This document shows, piece after piece, positions 40,201-55,200 of a stretch of 64,000 nucleotides of DNA. The translations under genes and the position numbers were made by a program. Numbering within the stretch: position 1 is the first letter of the stretch; each line of letters starts with the position of its first letter. The notes under the pieces are model-generated. The model did not search any database and was not told where the DNA came from. It was given only the letters and a program-made list of their open reading frames with translations. This stretch comes from Sipunculus nudus. Lineage: Eukaryota; Annelida; Sipuncula; Golfingiida; Sipunculidae. The stretch spans positions 55,958,118-56,022,117 of the forward strand of contig CM049317.1 of the NCBI GenBank assembly GCA_026874595.1, read 5' to 3'.

Positions 40201-43200
40201 AGTCTTTGTTACTTTTAATATCTGGTGAATGCGGGATACGGGTTACCCTAACCCTTTGGACATGGAATACTTCAGTAAGGGTTTGTCACTATTAATATAT
40301 GCTTTATCCGGGATACGGGTTACCTTAACCTCCGAGCATGAAATACACCAGTAAGTGTTTACTCTAGTAAGTGTTTGTCACTTTTAATATATGATATGTC
40401 CTGGATACGGATTATCATAACCCTTCGGGCATGAAATGCCCCATTATGTGTTTGTAACTATTAATATATGCTATATCCCTATCCGGAGCAAGTGTTAATA
40501 TCTATTAATATATGTTAAATCCCGGATACGGGTTACCATAACCCTTAGGGCATGAATTACTCTATTGTGTGTTAGTCACTATGAGCAAAATGCTATATCC
40601 GGGATACGAGTTACCCTGACAATGTGTACATGAAATACTCCAGTAAGTGTTTGTCACTATTAATATATGCTATTTCCGGGATACGGGTTACCCTTACCTT
40701 TCGGGCATAAAATATTCCAAAAAGTGTTTGTCACATTTAATATATGCTGTATCCGGGATGCGGGTTAGCCTTACCCTTCGGGAATGAAATATTTCAGTAA
40801 GTATTCCAGTAAGTGTTTGTCACGATTAATTTATGCTATATCCGGGTTACGGGTTACCCTAACCCTTCGTGCATGAAATACTCCAGTAAGTATTTGTCAC
40901 AATAAATATATGGTATATCCCTGATACCGTTTACCCTAACCCTTCGAGCATGAAATACACCAGTAAGTGTTTACTCCAGTAAGTGTTTGTCACTATTTAT
41001 ATATTCTATTTCCGGGATATGAGTTACCCTAACCCTTTGAGCGCGAAATACACCAGTAATTGTTTAGTCCAGTAAGTGTTTATCACTATTAATATATGGC
41101 ATATCCTGGATAGGGGTGACCCTAAGTCATCGGAAATGAAATTCTCCTGTTTTTGTAACTATTAATATATTCTAAATCCGTATCCGGAGCAAGTGTTAGT
41201 CACTATTAATATATGCTACATCCGAGTTACGGGTTACCCTAAGGATTCGGACATGAGATACTCCGGTAAGTCTTTGTTACTATTAATATATGCTGAATGA
41301 GGGATACGGGTTACCCTAACCCTTCGGACATGAAATACTCCAGTAAGTGTTTGTCACTATTAATATATGTTTTATCCAGGATACGGGTTACCTTAACCCT
41401 TCCAGCATGAAATACACCAGTAAGTGTTTACTCCAGTAAGTGTTTGTCACTTTTAATATATGGTATATCCTGGATACGGAATACCATAACCCTTCGGGCA
41501 TGAAATGCCCCATTATGTGTTTGTAACTATAAATATATGCTATATCCCTATCCGGAGCAAGTGTTAATCTCTATAAATATATGTTATATCCGGGATATGG
41601 GTTACCTTAACCAATAGGGCATGAAATACTTCATTATGTGTTAGTCACTATTAGTAATATGCTATATCCGGGTTACGAGTTACCCTGACACTTTGTACAT
41701 GAAATACTCCAGTTAGTGTTTGTCACTATTAATATATGCTATTTCCGGGATACGGGTTACCCTAAACCTTCGGGCATTAAATATTCCAATAAGTGTTTGT
41801 CACATTTAATATATGCTATATCCGGGATAGGGGTTAGCCTTACCCTTAATTCGGGAATGAAATATCCCAGTAAGTGTTTGTCACAATTAATTTATGCTAT
41901 ATCCGGGTTACGGGTTACCCTAACCCTTCGTGCATGAAATACTCCAGTAAGTATTTGTCACCATAAATATATGGTATATCCCTGATACCGTTTACCCTAA
42001 CCCTTCGAGCATGAAATACACCAGTAAGTGTTTACTCCAGTAAGTGTTTGTCACTATTTATATATTCTATTTCCGGGATACGAGTTACCCTAACCCTTTG
42101 AGCGCGAAATACACCAGTAAGTGTTTATCACTATTAATATATGGCATATCCTAGATACGGGTGACCCTAAGCCATCGGACATGAAATTCTCCTGTGTTTG
42201 TAACTATTAATATATGCTTAATTCGTATCCGGAGCAAGTGTTAGTCACTATTAATATATGCTGTATCCGGGATACGGGTTATCCTAAGCATTCGGACATG
42301 AGATACTCCGGTAAGCCTTTGTTACTATTAATATATGCTGAATGCGGGATACGGGTTACCCTAAACCTTCGGACATGAAATACTCCAATAAGTTTTTGTC
42401 ACTATTAATATATGCTTTATCAGGAATACGAGTTACCTCAACCCTTCGAGCATGAAATACACCAGTAAGTATATACTCTAGTAAGTGTTTGTCACTTTTA
42501 ATATATGGTATATCCTGGATACGGGTTACCATAACCCTTCGGTCATGAAATACCCAATTAAGTGTTTGTAACTATTAATATATGCTATATCCGTATACGG
42601 AGCAAGTGTTAATCTGTATTTATATATGCTATATCCGGGATACGGGTTACCCTAACCCTACGGCATGAAATACTCCAGTAAGTGTTTGTCACTATTAATA
42701 TATGGCATATCCTTGATACGGGTGACCCTAAGCCTTCGGACATGAAATACTCCATTAAGTGTTTGTAACTATTTATTTATGCTATGTCCGTATCCGGAGC
42801 AAGTGTTAGTCTCTATTAATATATGCTATAACCGGGATACGGGTTACCTTAAGCCTTCGGACATGAGATACTCCTGTAAGTCTTTGTCACTATAATGACA
42901 TATTAATATATTAATATATGGGGAATGCGGCATACGGTTAACCCTAACCCTTCGGACATGAAATAGTCCTGTGTTAGTCACTATGAGTAATATGCTATAT
43001 CCGGGATACGAGTTACCCTGACAATGTGTACATGAAATACTCCAGTAAGTGCTTGTCACTATTAATATATGCTATTTCCGGGATACGGGTTATCCTTACC
43101 TTTCGGGCATGAAATATTCCAAAAAGTGTTTGTCACATTTAATATATGCTATATCCGGGATCGGGTTAGCCTTACCCTTCGGGAATGAAATATTCCAGTA

Positions 43201-46200
43201 AGTGTTTGTCACGATTAATTTATGCTATATCCGGGATACGGGTTACCCTAACCCTCTGTGCATGAAATACTCAAGTAAGTATTTGTCACAATAAATATAT
43301 GGTATATCCCTGATACGGTTTACCCTAACCCTTCGAGCATGAAATACACCAGAAAGTGTTTACTCGAGTACGTGTTTGTTACTATTAATATATGCAATAT
43401 CCGGGATACGAGTTACCCTAACCCTTCGAGCGCTAAATACACCAGTGTGTGTTTACACCTGTAAGTGTTTATCACTATTAATATATGGCATATCCTGGAT
43501 AGGGGTGACCCTAAGCCATCGGAAATGAAATTCTCCTGTGTTTGTAACCATTAATAAATGCTAAATCCGTATCCGGAGCAAGTGTTAGTCACTATTAATA
43601 TATGCTACATCCGAGTTACGGGTTACCCTAAGGATTCGGACATGAGATACTCCGGTAAGTCTTTGTTACTATTAATATATGCTGAATGAGGGATACGGGT
43701 TACCCTAACCCTTCGGACATGAAATACTCCAGTAAGTGTTTGTCACTATTAATATATGCTTTATTCAGGATACGGGTTACCTTAACCCTTACAGCGTGAA
43801 ATACACCAGTAAGTGTTTACTCCAGTAAGTGTTTGTCACTTTTAATATATAGTATATCCTGGATACGGAATACCATAACCCTTCGGGCATGAAATGCCCC
43901 ATTATGTGTTTGTAACTATTAATATATGCTTAATCCGTATTCGGAGCAAGTGTTAATCTCTATAAATATGTTATATCCGGGATACGGGTTACCTTAACCA
44001 ATAGGGCATGAAATACTCCATTATGTGTTAGTCACTATTAGTAATATGCTATATCCGGGTTACGAGTTACCCTGACACTTTGTACATGAAATACTCCAGT
44101 TAGTGTTTGTCACTATTAATATATGCTATTTCCGGGATACGGGTTACCCTAACCCTTCGGGCATTAAATATTCCAATAAGTGTTTGTCACATTTAATATA
44201 TGCTGTATCCGGGATAGGGGTTAGCCTTACCCTTAATTCGGGAATGAAATATCCCAGTAAGTGTTTGTCACAAATAATTTATGCTATATCCGGGTTACGG
44301 GTTACCCTAACCCTTCGTGCATGAAATACTCCAGTAAGTATTTGTCACAATAAATATATGGTATATCCCTGATACGGTTTACCCTAACCCTTCGAGCATG
44401 AAATACACCAGTAAGTGTTTAGTCCAGTAAGTGTTTATCATTATTAATATATGGCATATCCTAGATACGGGTGACCCTAAGCCATCGGACATGAAATTCT
44501 CCTGTGTTTGTGACTATTAATATATGCTTAATTCGTATCCGGAGCAAGTGTTAGTCACTATTAATATATGCTATATCCGTTATACCGGTTATCCTAAGCA
44601 TTTGGACATGAGATACTCCGGTAAGCCTTTGTTACTATTAAAATATGCTGAATGCGGGATACGGGTTACCCTAAACCTTCGGACATGAAATACTCCAATA
44701 AGTGTTTGTCACTATTAATATATGGTTTATCAGGGATACGAGTTACCTCAACCATGAAATACACCAGTAAGTATTTACTCTAGTAAGTGTTTGTCACTTT
44801 TAATATATGGTATATCCTGGATACGGGTTATCATAACCCTTTGGGCATGTAATACCCCATTAAGTGTTTGTAACTATTAATATATGCTATATCCGTATAC
44901 GGAGCAAGTGTTAATCTGTATTTATATATGCTATATCCGGGATACGGGTTACCCTAACCCTACGGCATTAAATACTCCAGTACTCCAGAGATACTCCTGT
45001 AAGTGTTTGTCACTATAATGACATATTAATATATTAATATATGGGCAATGCGGAATACGGTTAACCCTAACCCTTCGGACATGAAATAGTCCTGTGTTTG
45101 TCACTATTAATATGTGCTATATCCGGGATACGGGTTACCCTAACCCTTCTGGCAAGGAATACTCCAGTAAGTGTTTGTCACTATTACTATATGCTATATT
45201 TGGGATACGGGTTACCCTAACACTTAGGTCATGAAATACTCCAATACAAGTTTGTCACTATTAATATATGGTGTATCCGGGATATGGGTTACCCTAATCC
45301 TTCGGACATGAAATACTCCAGTGATTGTTTGTTACAATTAATATGTGCTATATCCGGTAAACGTGTTACCCTAACACTTCCGACATGAAAAAACCCAGCA
45401 AGTATTTGTCACTAATAATATATGCTATATCCGAGATACGGGTTTCCCTAACCCTTCGGGCATGAAATACTCCAGTAAGTGTTTTTCACTAATAATAAAT
45501 GGTATATCCGGGAAACGGGTTACTCTAACCCTTCGAGCAAGAAATACACCAGTAGATGTTTACTCCAGTAAGTGTTTGTCACTTTTAATATATGGGATAT
45601 CCTGGGTAGCGGTTACCCTAACCCTTCCGGCATGAAAGACTGCAGTCAGTGTTTTTCACTATTAATATATGCTTTATCCGGGATACGGGTTACCCTAACC
45701 CTTCGGGCATGAAATACTCCAGTATGTGTTTGTCACTACAGTATTTCCTTGAACAGACGCCCGGGCGTATATTTTTTTTCAGACCCTTCTTTGACCCGGC
45801 GTCTAAACAAGGCCGGCGTCTATTCAAGGTCGACGTTTATAAAAAAAATACATTATCAGGCTAGTCGTACATAACTTAAAAAAATAACAAGTCGAAACAA
45901 TAAACCCGTCGGTCACTACTTTGAACAATTGAAAACATCGCCGGTACACGGATTGTGTTTACGAAATATCCGAAGATGCTATTGGGACACGCGCAATTTC
46001 TACAATCACACACCATATAAGAACTTACGGGGAACCATAATAAGAGATTTTGCAGCTGTCCACAAGAATCTGTCTCCACCCGCCTCTCGGAACCAGGTAC
46101 CCTGGTGTTTCATGTGGCTGTTCCATTTATTGGTTACATTGTTTCTATTTGAACACGGGGTGGCTCTTCCATTACATATGGACCATGTACAACTTGTAAC

Positions 46201-49200
46201 ATTGGTTTCTTCGAAATAAAGGGGGTTGGTATTTATAACGGGACAGCGTAATTCATTATTATGACACTTACCTCCCATCTTTTAACTGATTCAGCTTAAC
46301 ACGGCGTATTCAAGCGTTTCCGACTTGGTATAAATTAAACACGGGGCCGGATGGCTCTTCCATAAACTGTGCACCGCGTACAACCGGTAATATTGGTACC
46401 GTCCAAATACGGGGGTTTGTACGTATAACGGCACTGGGAAGTTCATTTTCATGACACATTCCTTCCGACTTCTAACTGTTTCAGCTTGACAAAGCGTATT
46501 CAAGCGTTTTCGACCTTATATATACCGGTATGTGACATTTACTGCTGGGAATATTCAATAGATTGTATAGGTGTCGACAAGAGCAAATACTCTTTATAAT
46601 TGTTTAAGATTATCTCAGAAGCGTGGTTTCAGTAACATTGGGGACGCGCTTAAAAAATGAAAGCAAAAAGCGTAATTTCGCTTGACAGTAGCTACAAATT
46701 ATACCGCTTGACACCATCATTTTTTTGTCTTAATACTACACAAGAAATGAGCCCAAACGTATTTTAACAGATCCGTTCAACCATTTGTGAGGCAGACTCT
46801 CACCGTACCAAGTTGTACCGCTTGTATCAAGCGGTATTAGTTTTACCTAACTTGACAGCAGTGATGGTGTTAGTCTTCTCACTGCTATACTATTTGTGAA
46901 GCGTTTACTAGAATCGGTGATCGCCTTTAATCATAATGGGCGAATCGGGAATATTTGGTGTCCCTTATGGAAACAGGCATGCAAATAAGAAAAAAATAAA
47001 AAAAGATTCATAGAGGAATAAATGTATTTACACAAACACAAACCGGAATTTTAACAAAACTTTCGGGTTAATTTGACCGGTAAATGCACCAATTACAGTG
47101 ACGGAAAAAAACATCTGGCGGCAAACATGGAAACTACTCTGACACCCGGCCTCTAAACAAGACCAGCGTCTATTTAAGGCCGGCGTTTATTTTTTTTACG
47201 ACATTGTTTTGCCCCGGCGTCTAAATAAGACAGGCGACTATTTAAGGCTTGGCTTCTGATCAAGGAAATACGGTATTAATATCTGGTATATCCCTGATAC
47301 GGGTGACCCTAAGCCTTCAGACATGGAATATTCCAGTAAGTTTTAGTAACTATTAATATATGCTATATCCGTTTCAGAAGTAATACCGCAAAAGCCAGTT
47401 ACCGAAAAGAGGATGCCAAGGCCTTCTTCACACTTGTAGCTGGTGCAGGTTTGGGTGAGGTAACGGAGGAAATTAACGGCAACCGCCCAATTGTAAAATT
47501 CAAAAGAAATTATTTCCTTACAATACGAAAATCACTTTGTGAAACATTAAACCTTGAAAGTTACCAAACAAGCAAAGAAGCAACAGACAAATGAGACTGT
47601 AAAACTGCAAAATCCTCAGAAACATTGAGAGCAAATTGTCTAAATGGAAACGGCAAAACATGTAATATATTTATTTGTCTTCCAGATTTGCTGCTAATTT
47701 GCATTCAAAGCAACATGAAATAATACTATAATGAATCCAACTCACATGAAACTGGAAATGATTAATAATAACGAATAGGTATGGATGCATGTGGTATGGT
47801 CAACCAAGTTAGCAAGAAATAAATCTTGTCAATCCAGAACAATGCTCTTTCAAGTGATAAACCTTATAAACAGTAAGAAAATATACACTTTGGATCTAAA
47901 TAGAAAGATGTATCCTATTGAGCAGGGAAATACATATGTTGGATCTAGAAAAGATAAATGTGTACACTTTTACCTCAAGATACCAGTGGTTGTATGACTT
48001 TGCATATTCAAATTTATAATACAATACTTGTCATGGTAGTATTATAATGTATTGGTTGTATTCAGGAATTAGTAATGATCTAGCATGATTCTTATAAACA
48101 AAAATTGAGTAATTACCCAGATTATAGTAGTGTACTTCTGGATATTATGTTAACACTTTTTGAACTCAAGTAATGAAACAAGTGAATGCTGTTAGAACTC
48201 TTTAATTCCTCCTGATGCTGAACCCTGACCCCATTTGAACTGTAAACTGAACTGTTCACATATATATAGGCACTGTGAGGCTGACACACTGCTTCCTGTA
48301 ACCTAAGATGCTGAGGGATGGGCTTAGCCATTGGCTGCCATGGTGAAGGTACTTGACTAAGTACATGAGGCATTTAGCCAGAGTGATGAAGTCGTGTGTG
48401 TGTGTGTGTGTATATATGATGTGCAGGAAAAATATATATGATCACAATTTACAACACAATTTGTTTAGTTTCTGACAATTGTTTTTAATAAAAAAAAAAT
48501 GTTCTATATTTGTGTTCTTGAGGCTTGTCTGAAATGATTGTGCGCAATATCTCTTTTATGAATGGAATAGATCCTACTTTTTATATATAATTTTTTTTTG
48601 CTCAGCTGACTATGTGTCATCTTAGCTATAGTCATGGTCCGTCGTCCATCCAACCATCCATCCTTTCGTGAACAGGTCGTGTTTTGGAACCATGGAACCC
48701 ACAAATCCAACATAATACAAACAGTTGATCCGGCCAAAATCTCCTACCATACAGAAAATTTGGTCGGTAGGACTTCATTCCTGTGAGACATCAAGGGGAA
48801 ACCTCGTTTTCCATTAAGAACCCATGGTTACACTTGAAGACTGCCTAATATAAAACCACTGATCTGTTTTTGATCATAATGCATATTCTTATTTGCTTTC
48901 GCATACTAGAAATTGGGCAAGAATTGAGTTATATATGTTGAAGTCACGGCTACAATTATAATGCACTTTTCCAAAATTTAGGAAATATATTTACTCACTT
49001 AACTTCAAAATTGCTTTAGCTGGATATTTTTTTCAGGGATATAAATATATTCAAGTAAGATTCGATTGTTTACCTAAAAAATTAGAACTGAATTTTACAA
49101 AATTTTAACTTATCAGCCTAAATGAAATATGAATACCTATATATATTTTTTTAATTTAAAAGTTTTCATACACCATGTCAGTGTTGTTCCCATCAAGCCT

Positions 49201-52200
49201 ACCTAGTACAGCCTACACCTGTGTTATGTAACCCACTCCAGGCAGCTTGCCTCGGCTCAGCTTGGCCACTACTGGCAGACTTCCCCTCTACCCTGCCAAC
49301 CCCCCCCCCCCCGCCCGGGATGTGCATGAACTAGATGAATTTGAAAATTGTATATGTTAAATTAATTCATATTCTTCGCGTTTGCTACATTTTAGATTTC
49401 GTGGGGAATAGATCCAAATGTTCAAGTGGGGAGCTTTGGGGCTGCAGGGCCACGCCCCATGGAAACATTGTTATCTTTTTCAGCTCAGTCCCTCCGTCCG
49501 TAGATATGGCACGTTTTGAATCCGTAAGACCGAGGAATCCAAAATTCAGGATAATGTTAGATGTCCCCACGATCTCCTACCAAGCCGAAAACAGGGTCTT
49601 TGACGCTTCGTTCCTTTGGTAAATTAAGGAAATACCTCATTTTTAAATTAGAAACCTATTTTCAGACTTCAGGACTGCCTAAGATCAAAACCACTCATAT
49701 GTTTTTCCACAAATTTACCATAAATATTCCTCTATATAGTTCCTATGTACATGCCACAAATTAGGTCTGTATTATATATTATAAAAAAGTAAAGGGCCCA
49801 AACATATTGCAGTTTGTAAAAGTTCTGTAAAAAGATATTTGGTCACTTAACACAAATTAATGTTAAAGCTAGGGACTTTTTTTAGTAATATATCTTTAAT
49901 TAATTTAATTGTAAATCCAAATCTTTTAAATTTTTAAAATATAAACAAAAATATAAAATAGTTGCCTAAATTTAACCATGGCACGTTATTTTCTCGTAAG
50001 TATATTTAACTATTTTACAGCTGGGATACATGTGGATTTAATCTGTTGAATTCTGAAATTTGAAAGTATAAGCTTACAAATTATTCTAATTATTGCATTT
50101 TTTTCAGATGCTCTAATGTATTTGCATTTTGTGTATCTAAGACCCCACTCTTGCTCAATAAAGCCTTGCCTAGGTAACCTTATTAGCACTGGCAGAACAT
50201 CTCTGCTGAGATAAACATACATATATTCTCATGGGCCCAACCAAACCCCCCCCCCCCCCACCCATCCCCACCACCACCATCAACAATTATATTGCAACAC
50301 ATGGTTTGATATTGTCAACTGTATTTCTTTAAAAGTAAAGCTGCTTTTGATACAATGTGCACAACTTTTCTTGAAATGTTAATTCAAGAAGTAATCCAAA
50401 AGATGCCACGTTTTTCTGATGTAGCATTTTTAAGAAATTATTTCCTTTTAAATAATTAAACAAAATATAATTTTACCCATCAGTAGGCATAATTTGATAA
50501 TATATGAAACAATTCATTGAATAACGGTGCAATTGAAAATTTTGAAATATGGAGTGTTATTTTCATATATTTATTGCTTTGCAAATTTAAAAATTAAATT
50601 TTTTAGAAAAAGAAATTTATCTATGTGCAAAATGTGACGTTACCTGACTAAATTAAGTAAAAATGTTAATGCAATTTAGATTTGTGAATCAGTTTAAATC
50701 TTCAGATATATATGATATACTGTTAATATATAGTAAAATTTATAAACTTAAAAAAAAACTTAACAAATGAAAAAATAGGATATAATGCAAATATTTGTTC
50801 ATGATTTTCCTGTCTCAGTAGAATGGATATTAAAATTATTTGTTTTGTTTTACACCTCTCTGCCTGTTTTTAAATATTTCAAAATAATTTATTAAATTAA
50901 AATTAAATTTTATTCTTTATGTATATGCAGAGGTGCTGTTACTCCCACCAGTCCCTGTAAGTAACATTCAATTTAATTCCGCATCCTATATTTATATGCA
51001 AAGTCAGTGAGCCCTAGTTCCTGAGCACTGAGAATAGTATTTTCATTGCAACCTCAAAAGTCTATGGTGATGCAGTCATAACTGTCACAATCAGCTGATC
51101 GGCGTGACCCAAGGGTCCCTTGTTTTATCAGAGAAGTAAATCTGTAAATTATTTTCAAATGCTGTCAAATAAATATCACCCTTTCAACAGAAAAAAAAAA
51201 TAAAGTGGAAAACCTAAGGAATCTTTAGTAGACACTATAAACGAGGATCATGCATTTTTAATTCAGCTAACTATAAGTCATCTGAGCGATAGTGGTGGTC
51301 CATTGTCCGTCTTCTGTCCGTCCGTCCGTTCGTCCGTTCGTCCGTCCGTCGTCCCGTCTGTCAAAATGGGCCAAATATAATTTAAATAAAAATACTAACA
51401 GTATCATCTGAAAATGTATTAAAATAATATAATGGAAATGAATGATTAATGTAATAATATTTCATAATTTGATAAGTATTACGGGGTGTGTATATACACA
51501 TGTGTGTGTATGTTTATTTGTGTGTGTGCGCAATTTATATGAATTATCAGTATAGACGTAATCTACTTGCAGCCTATAAAAATAAGAAATATTGTTGGTT
51601 TTAGATTACCTATATGTTTAAAATCTAAAGCCATGTTCGTTTTGGACAGTTTATGACAGGTATACGGCAGAGTTTCTCTCCCATATTTTGAAAAGTTTTC
51701 AATATGCAGTGTAAAGAGGACATTTCGGAGGCACCTTTCACAAAATAGAGTACTAGCTGTTCTCTTAAATGTCTTTGTATAACGTAGTCAAAGATGCATG
51801 GGTGGGGGTACCCGTGTGTGGGGCTATATTATTTATAGTTCCTAAAAATAAGAAAAGAAAACTGTACTGTCTATAAATTAAAATGTATGTAACACGTTGA
51901 TTTTCGGATGGTGGAACTGCGCATGTACGTTCCTAACTTGCCACATATCAATATTTGAATGATCGTTTTTATGTTTTGGGAGATCACAGGACTATACTGA
52001 GCACAGGACTATACTGAGCACAGGAGTATACAGAGTGAGAGTGTCGAAGCGACAAGGAAGAGTACGTGTGTAAGAGATTATTTTCAGACTCTACCCCCCC
52101 CCCCCCCCCCCCGAGATATATATGAAACACGGAGATATATCTTCTCTACTGAATGTCCGGCAAATTGCGGAATTGCTCAAAGAATGCCCTTCCTTTCAAT

Positions 52201-55200
52201 CTGGGCTGGGGCTTCCCGTATCGGAGGATTAATTTAACTCTAAAGTTGCTAAATTGTCGGCAATTTGCGAGCTTATTAGACAGTGGCCACTCAGTGTAAT
52301 CTCCTCTGGGCCTCCCCTATCGGAGGATTCTGAGAACTACAAAATTGCTTAATTGCCGGCAATTTGCGGAGTTGCTAGACGAAGGCCCCTATGTGTATGA
52401 CCGCAGGGGGGGGGCTCACTCTAGCGGAGAAGTCAGGGAACTACAAAGTTGCTAAATTGCCGGCAATTTGCGGTATTGCTTACTGGGGGCCCTCCATTTC
52501 AATCTCGGCTTGGGTTCCTGCTATTGGATGATTCATATAATTCCATAGTTGCTTAATTGCCGGCAATTTGCGGAATTTGTTGACAGGGACCCCTTGTTTC
52601 AATCTTGGCTAGGGCTCCCCCTATCGGAGGATAAAGAAAACTTCAAAGTTGCAAAATTGCCTGCAATTTGCGGAGTTGCTAGACGAAGGCCCCTATGTGT
52701 ATGACCGCAGGGGGCTCACTCTAGCGGAGGAATCAGGGAACTTCAAAGTTGCTAAATTGCCGGCAATTTGCGGTATTGCTTGATGGGGGGCCCTCCATTT
52801 CAATCTCGGCTGGGGTTCCTCCTATTGGATGATTCATATAACTCCATAGTTGCTTAATTGCCGGCAATTTGCGGAATTGGTAGACAGGGGCCCCTCGTTT
52901 CAATCTTTGCTAGGGCTCCCCCTATCGGAGGATAAAGAGAACTTCAAAGTTGCAAAATTGCTGGCAATTTGCGGAATTGCTAGATGAGGGGTCCCTCAGT
53001 GTATGACGCCTGGGCTCACTCTACCGGAGCAATGAGTGAACTACAAAGTTGCTAAATTGCCGGCAAATCGCGGAATTGTTAGAGGGGGGTTTCATTTGTT
53101 TGCAGCCTTAGCTCCCTCTAGCGGATGAATAAGATCACTCTAAAATTGCCGGCAATTTTCGGAATTGCTAGCCGGGGCACTTCATTTCATTGTCGCCTGG
53201 GACTCCCTCTATCGGAGGATTATATGAACTTCGCCAGGAGCTCCCTCTAACGGAGGATTATGAGATCTTCAAAGTTGAAAAATTGCCAGCAAATTGCGTG
53301 TATGAGAGACAGGAGGTCTTCCCTGCCGAATGGCAAAGTTGCTTCCAAAGTTGCTAAATTGCTAGCAATTTGCGCACTAGGATTCAAAATCGCTGGTTAC
53401 CTGATTGATTGCTGGCAGTTTGCAAGAGTTGCTGACAATTTGCGAGACTGCTGGGAAAGTTGACGGGCACCACGCAACTTTGCGAGAGAGGCAAACTTCA
53501 AATGGAAGAAACCAACGGTTCCCCACCTATATGCACAAAAACAGCCCTCTGATAAAGTAGACTGCCCGGTGGGTCAGAGAGGGAAAAGACTTCACTTGGT
53601 CACCAGTTGGCCTTGTGTATTAACGAGATTTTGTGAAGCTAGTAACGCTCAGAGAGTGTCAAAGGAACGGGTCCAAGACCATTCAAACTGGAGCTCTCGG
53701 AGGGCTTAATACATCTTCAGTCAGTCTGTTTTAACTAGGACCAGATTCCGCCCTACGGAAGTGATGCCCTACTAATGATGGAAGTCACAATTAATATATA
53801 GAGTCTTAGGGTGATAAGGAGAGGGTTAGAGTTTAGCAACAGCTTATAGCTTAATAGCCCGCAACTCTAGGTTTTCCAAGACAAGCGCTTACCCAAGTTC
53901 TAGCAGTATGATAATTTTCGGCATAATGATAATATGATTATGAATCGGACAGATCTTTCTAAACTAAATTCAGGTGCTGTAGTACATGTTTGTTTGATTT
54001 TCGGTACACCTGGGCACTGCAATAAGGCTTAATTAAGATCGCATCAAATATTACTATATGTTTTCTTGCGTTTAACTTTCGCAGGATAATAATCTACGTA
54101 TTTCTCGATTTTACAAAAAAGTCGATTTTGGTACACGATGATGAAGATGGAGGGGATGATCAATTAAAATAGCAGACTGCGTAGACATTAAATTATTTTA
54201 CTTTTTATCAGGTTATCATTAAATCCATTTTGATATATACATGTATAGCCTTTTTCTGAATGTGATAATTAGCACAATTATTATCTGTTTACATTTCATG
54301 TGTTATTGGCAGATGTATATGAGATAAGTATCATGTTTCCGTTTTTAGACCAGCACAAACGAGGTTACACAAAGTGTTGACCAAATTGAAAGTCAAAGTG
54401 CAACCAGTGTATCGATATGGTGAGGCCTGGTGTATGCGTAGACAACAAATAAATCATCAACATTACGTGAAATGAAAAACGTCGATTTTAGGCCAAAAAA
54501 AAAAAAGAAAAATGGTGTGGTTCTCAGGCACTTTTTTTCAGAATTCAATGCGGGCGGTTTTTTTTTAATTTTTAATTTTTTTGTATGTTTCGATAAAAAT
54601 GTCAAATGATAAGGGAAAAGCATGATAATAACAGATTTACTTTACTAAACAAGTAAAAGTACTACATAACAAACAAAATTGTATAATTTTATTTTCTTGA
54701 AAGAAATGTCCGAGCAGCTGCAGCTCAAAATTGGTTAATTTCTATTAAAAATCAAAATAAAATTTTTTGATGCGGGGGTTTAAAATTAATGCTGGCGGTG
54801 CCTGAGAACCACACCTTTTAATTTTATTGGCCTTATGATAAAAACTTTTTTTATGCACATTCTTTTTATAAATTTGTGTTTATAAATGGAGCTTTTGTTC
54901 AGCAGAATATGTCACATCAGACCCACTTAAGCACAGAAAGTCACAACCCTCGGCATAATAAAATAATTTGATCGCGAACGTTATGTATCTTCCGCTTTCC
55001 TTATTCTATAAGTACTAATGTACGGATATACTATTCTCAGGGGAAAATTGTTTCGTAATATCATTCATTTCATATTATACTGCACTTCATTGTACGATTA
55101 AAGATATATATAAGGTTGGCATGTATTCTAACCTTTTATTTCTACAGGGATAGAATTTGTTGCTGCAGGTTACGACGTACACAGGCCACAGAACAGGTAT

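Noticed and set aside
38558-45864. Several 60-75 codon frames such as FVTINICYFRDTGYP
   Set aside because: All are the 77-bp satellite read in one frame; near-identical copies are 2,387 bp apart.
38385-53470. CRISPR array
   Set aside because: Repeats are tandem satellites without unique spacers, in a eukaryotic intron.
54081-54126. Exon-like segment DNNLRISRFYKKVDF before the exon at 54,349
   Set aside because: Good acceptor, but the out phase does not match the next exon in the chosen frame and the donor GTACAC is weak.
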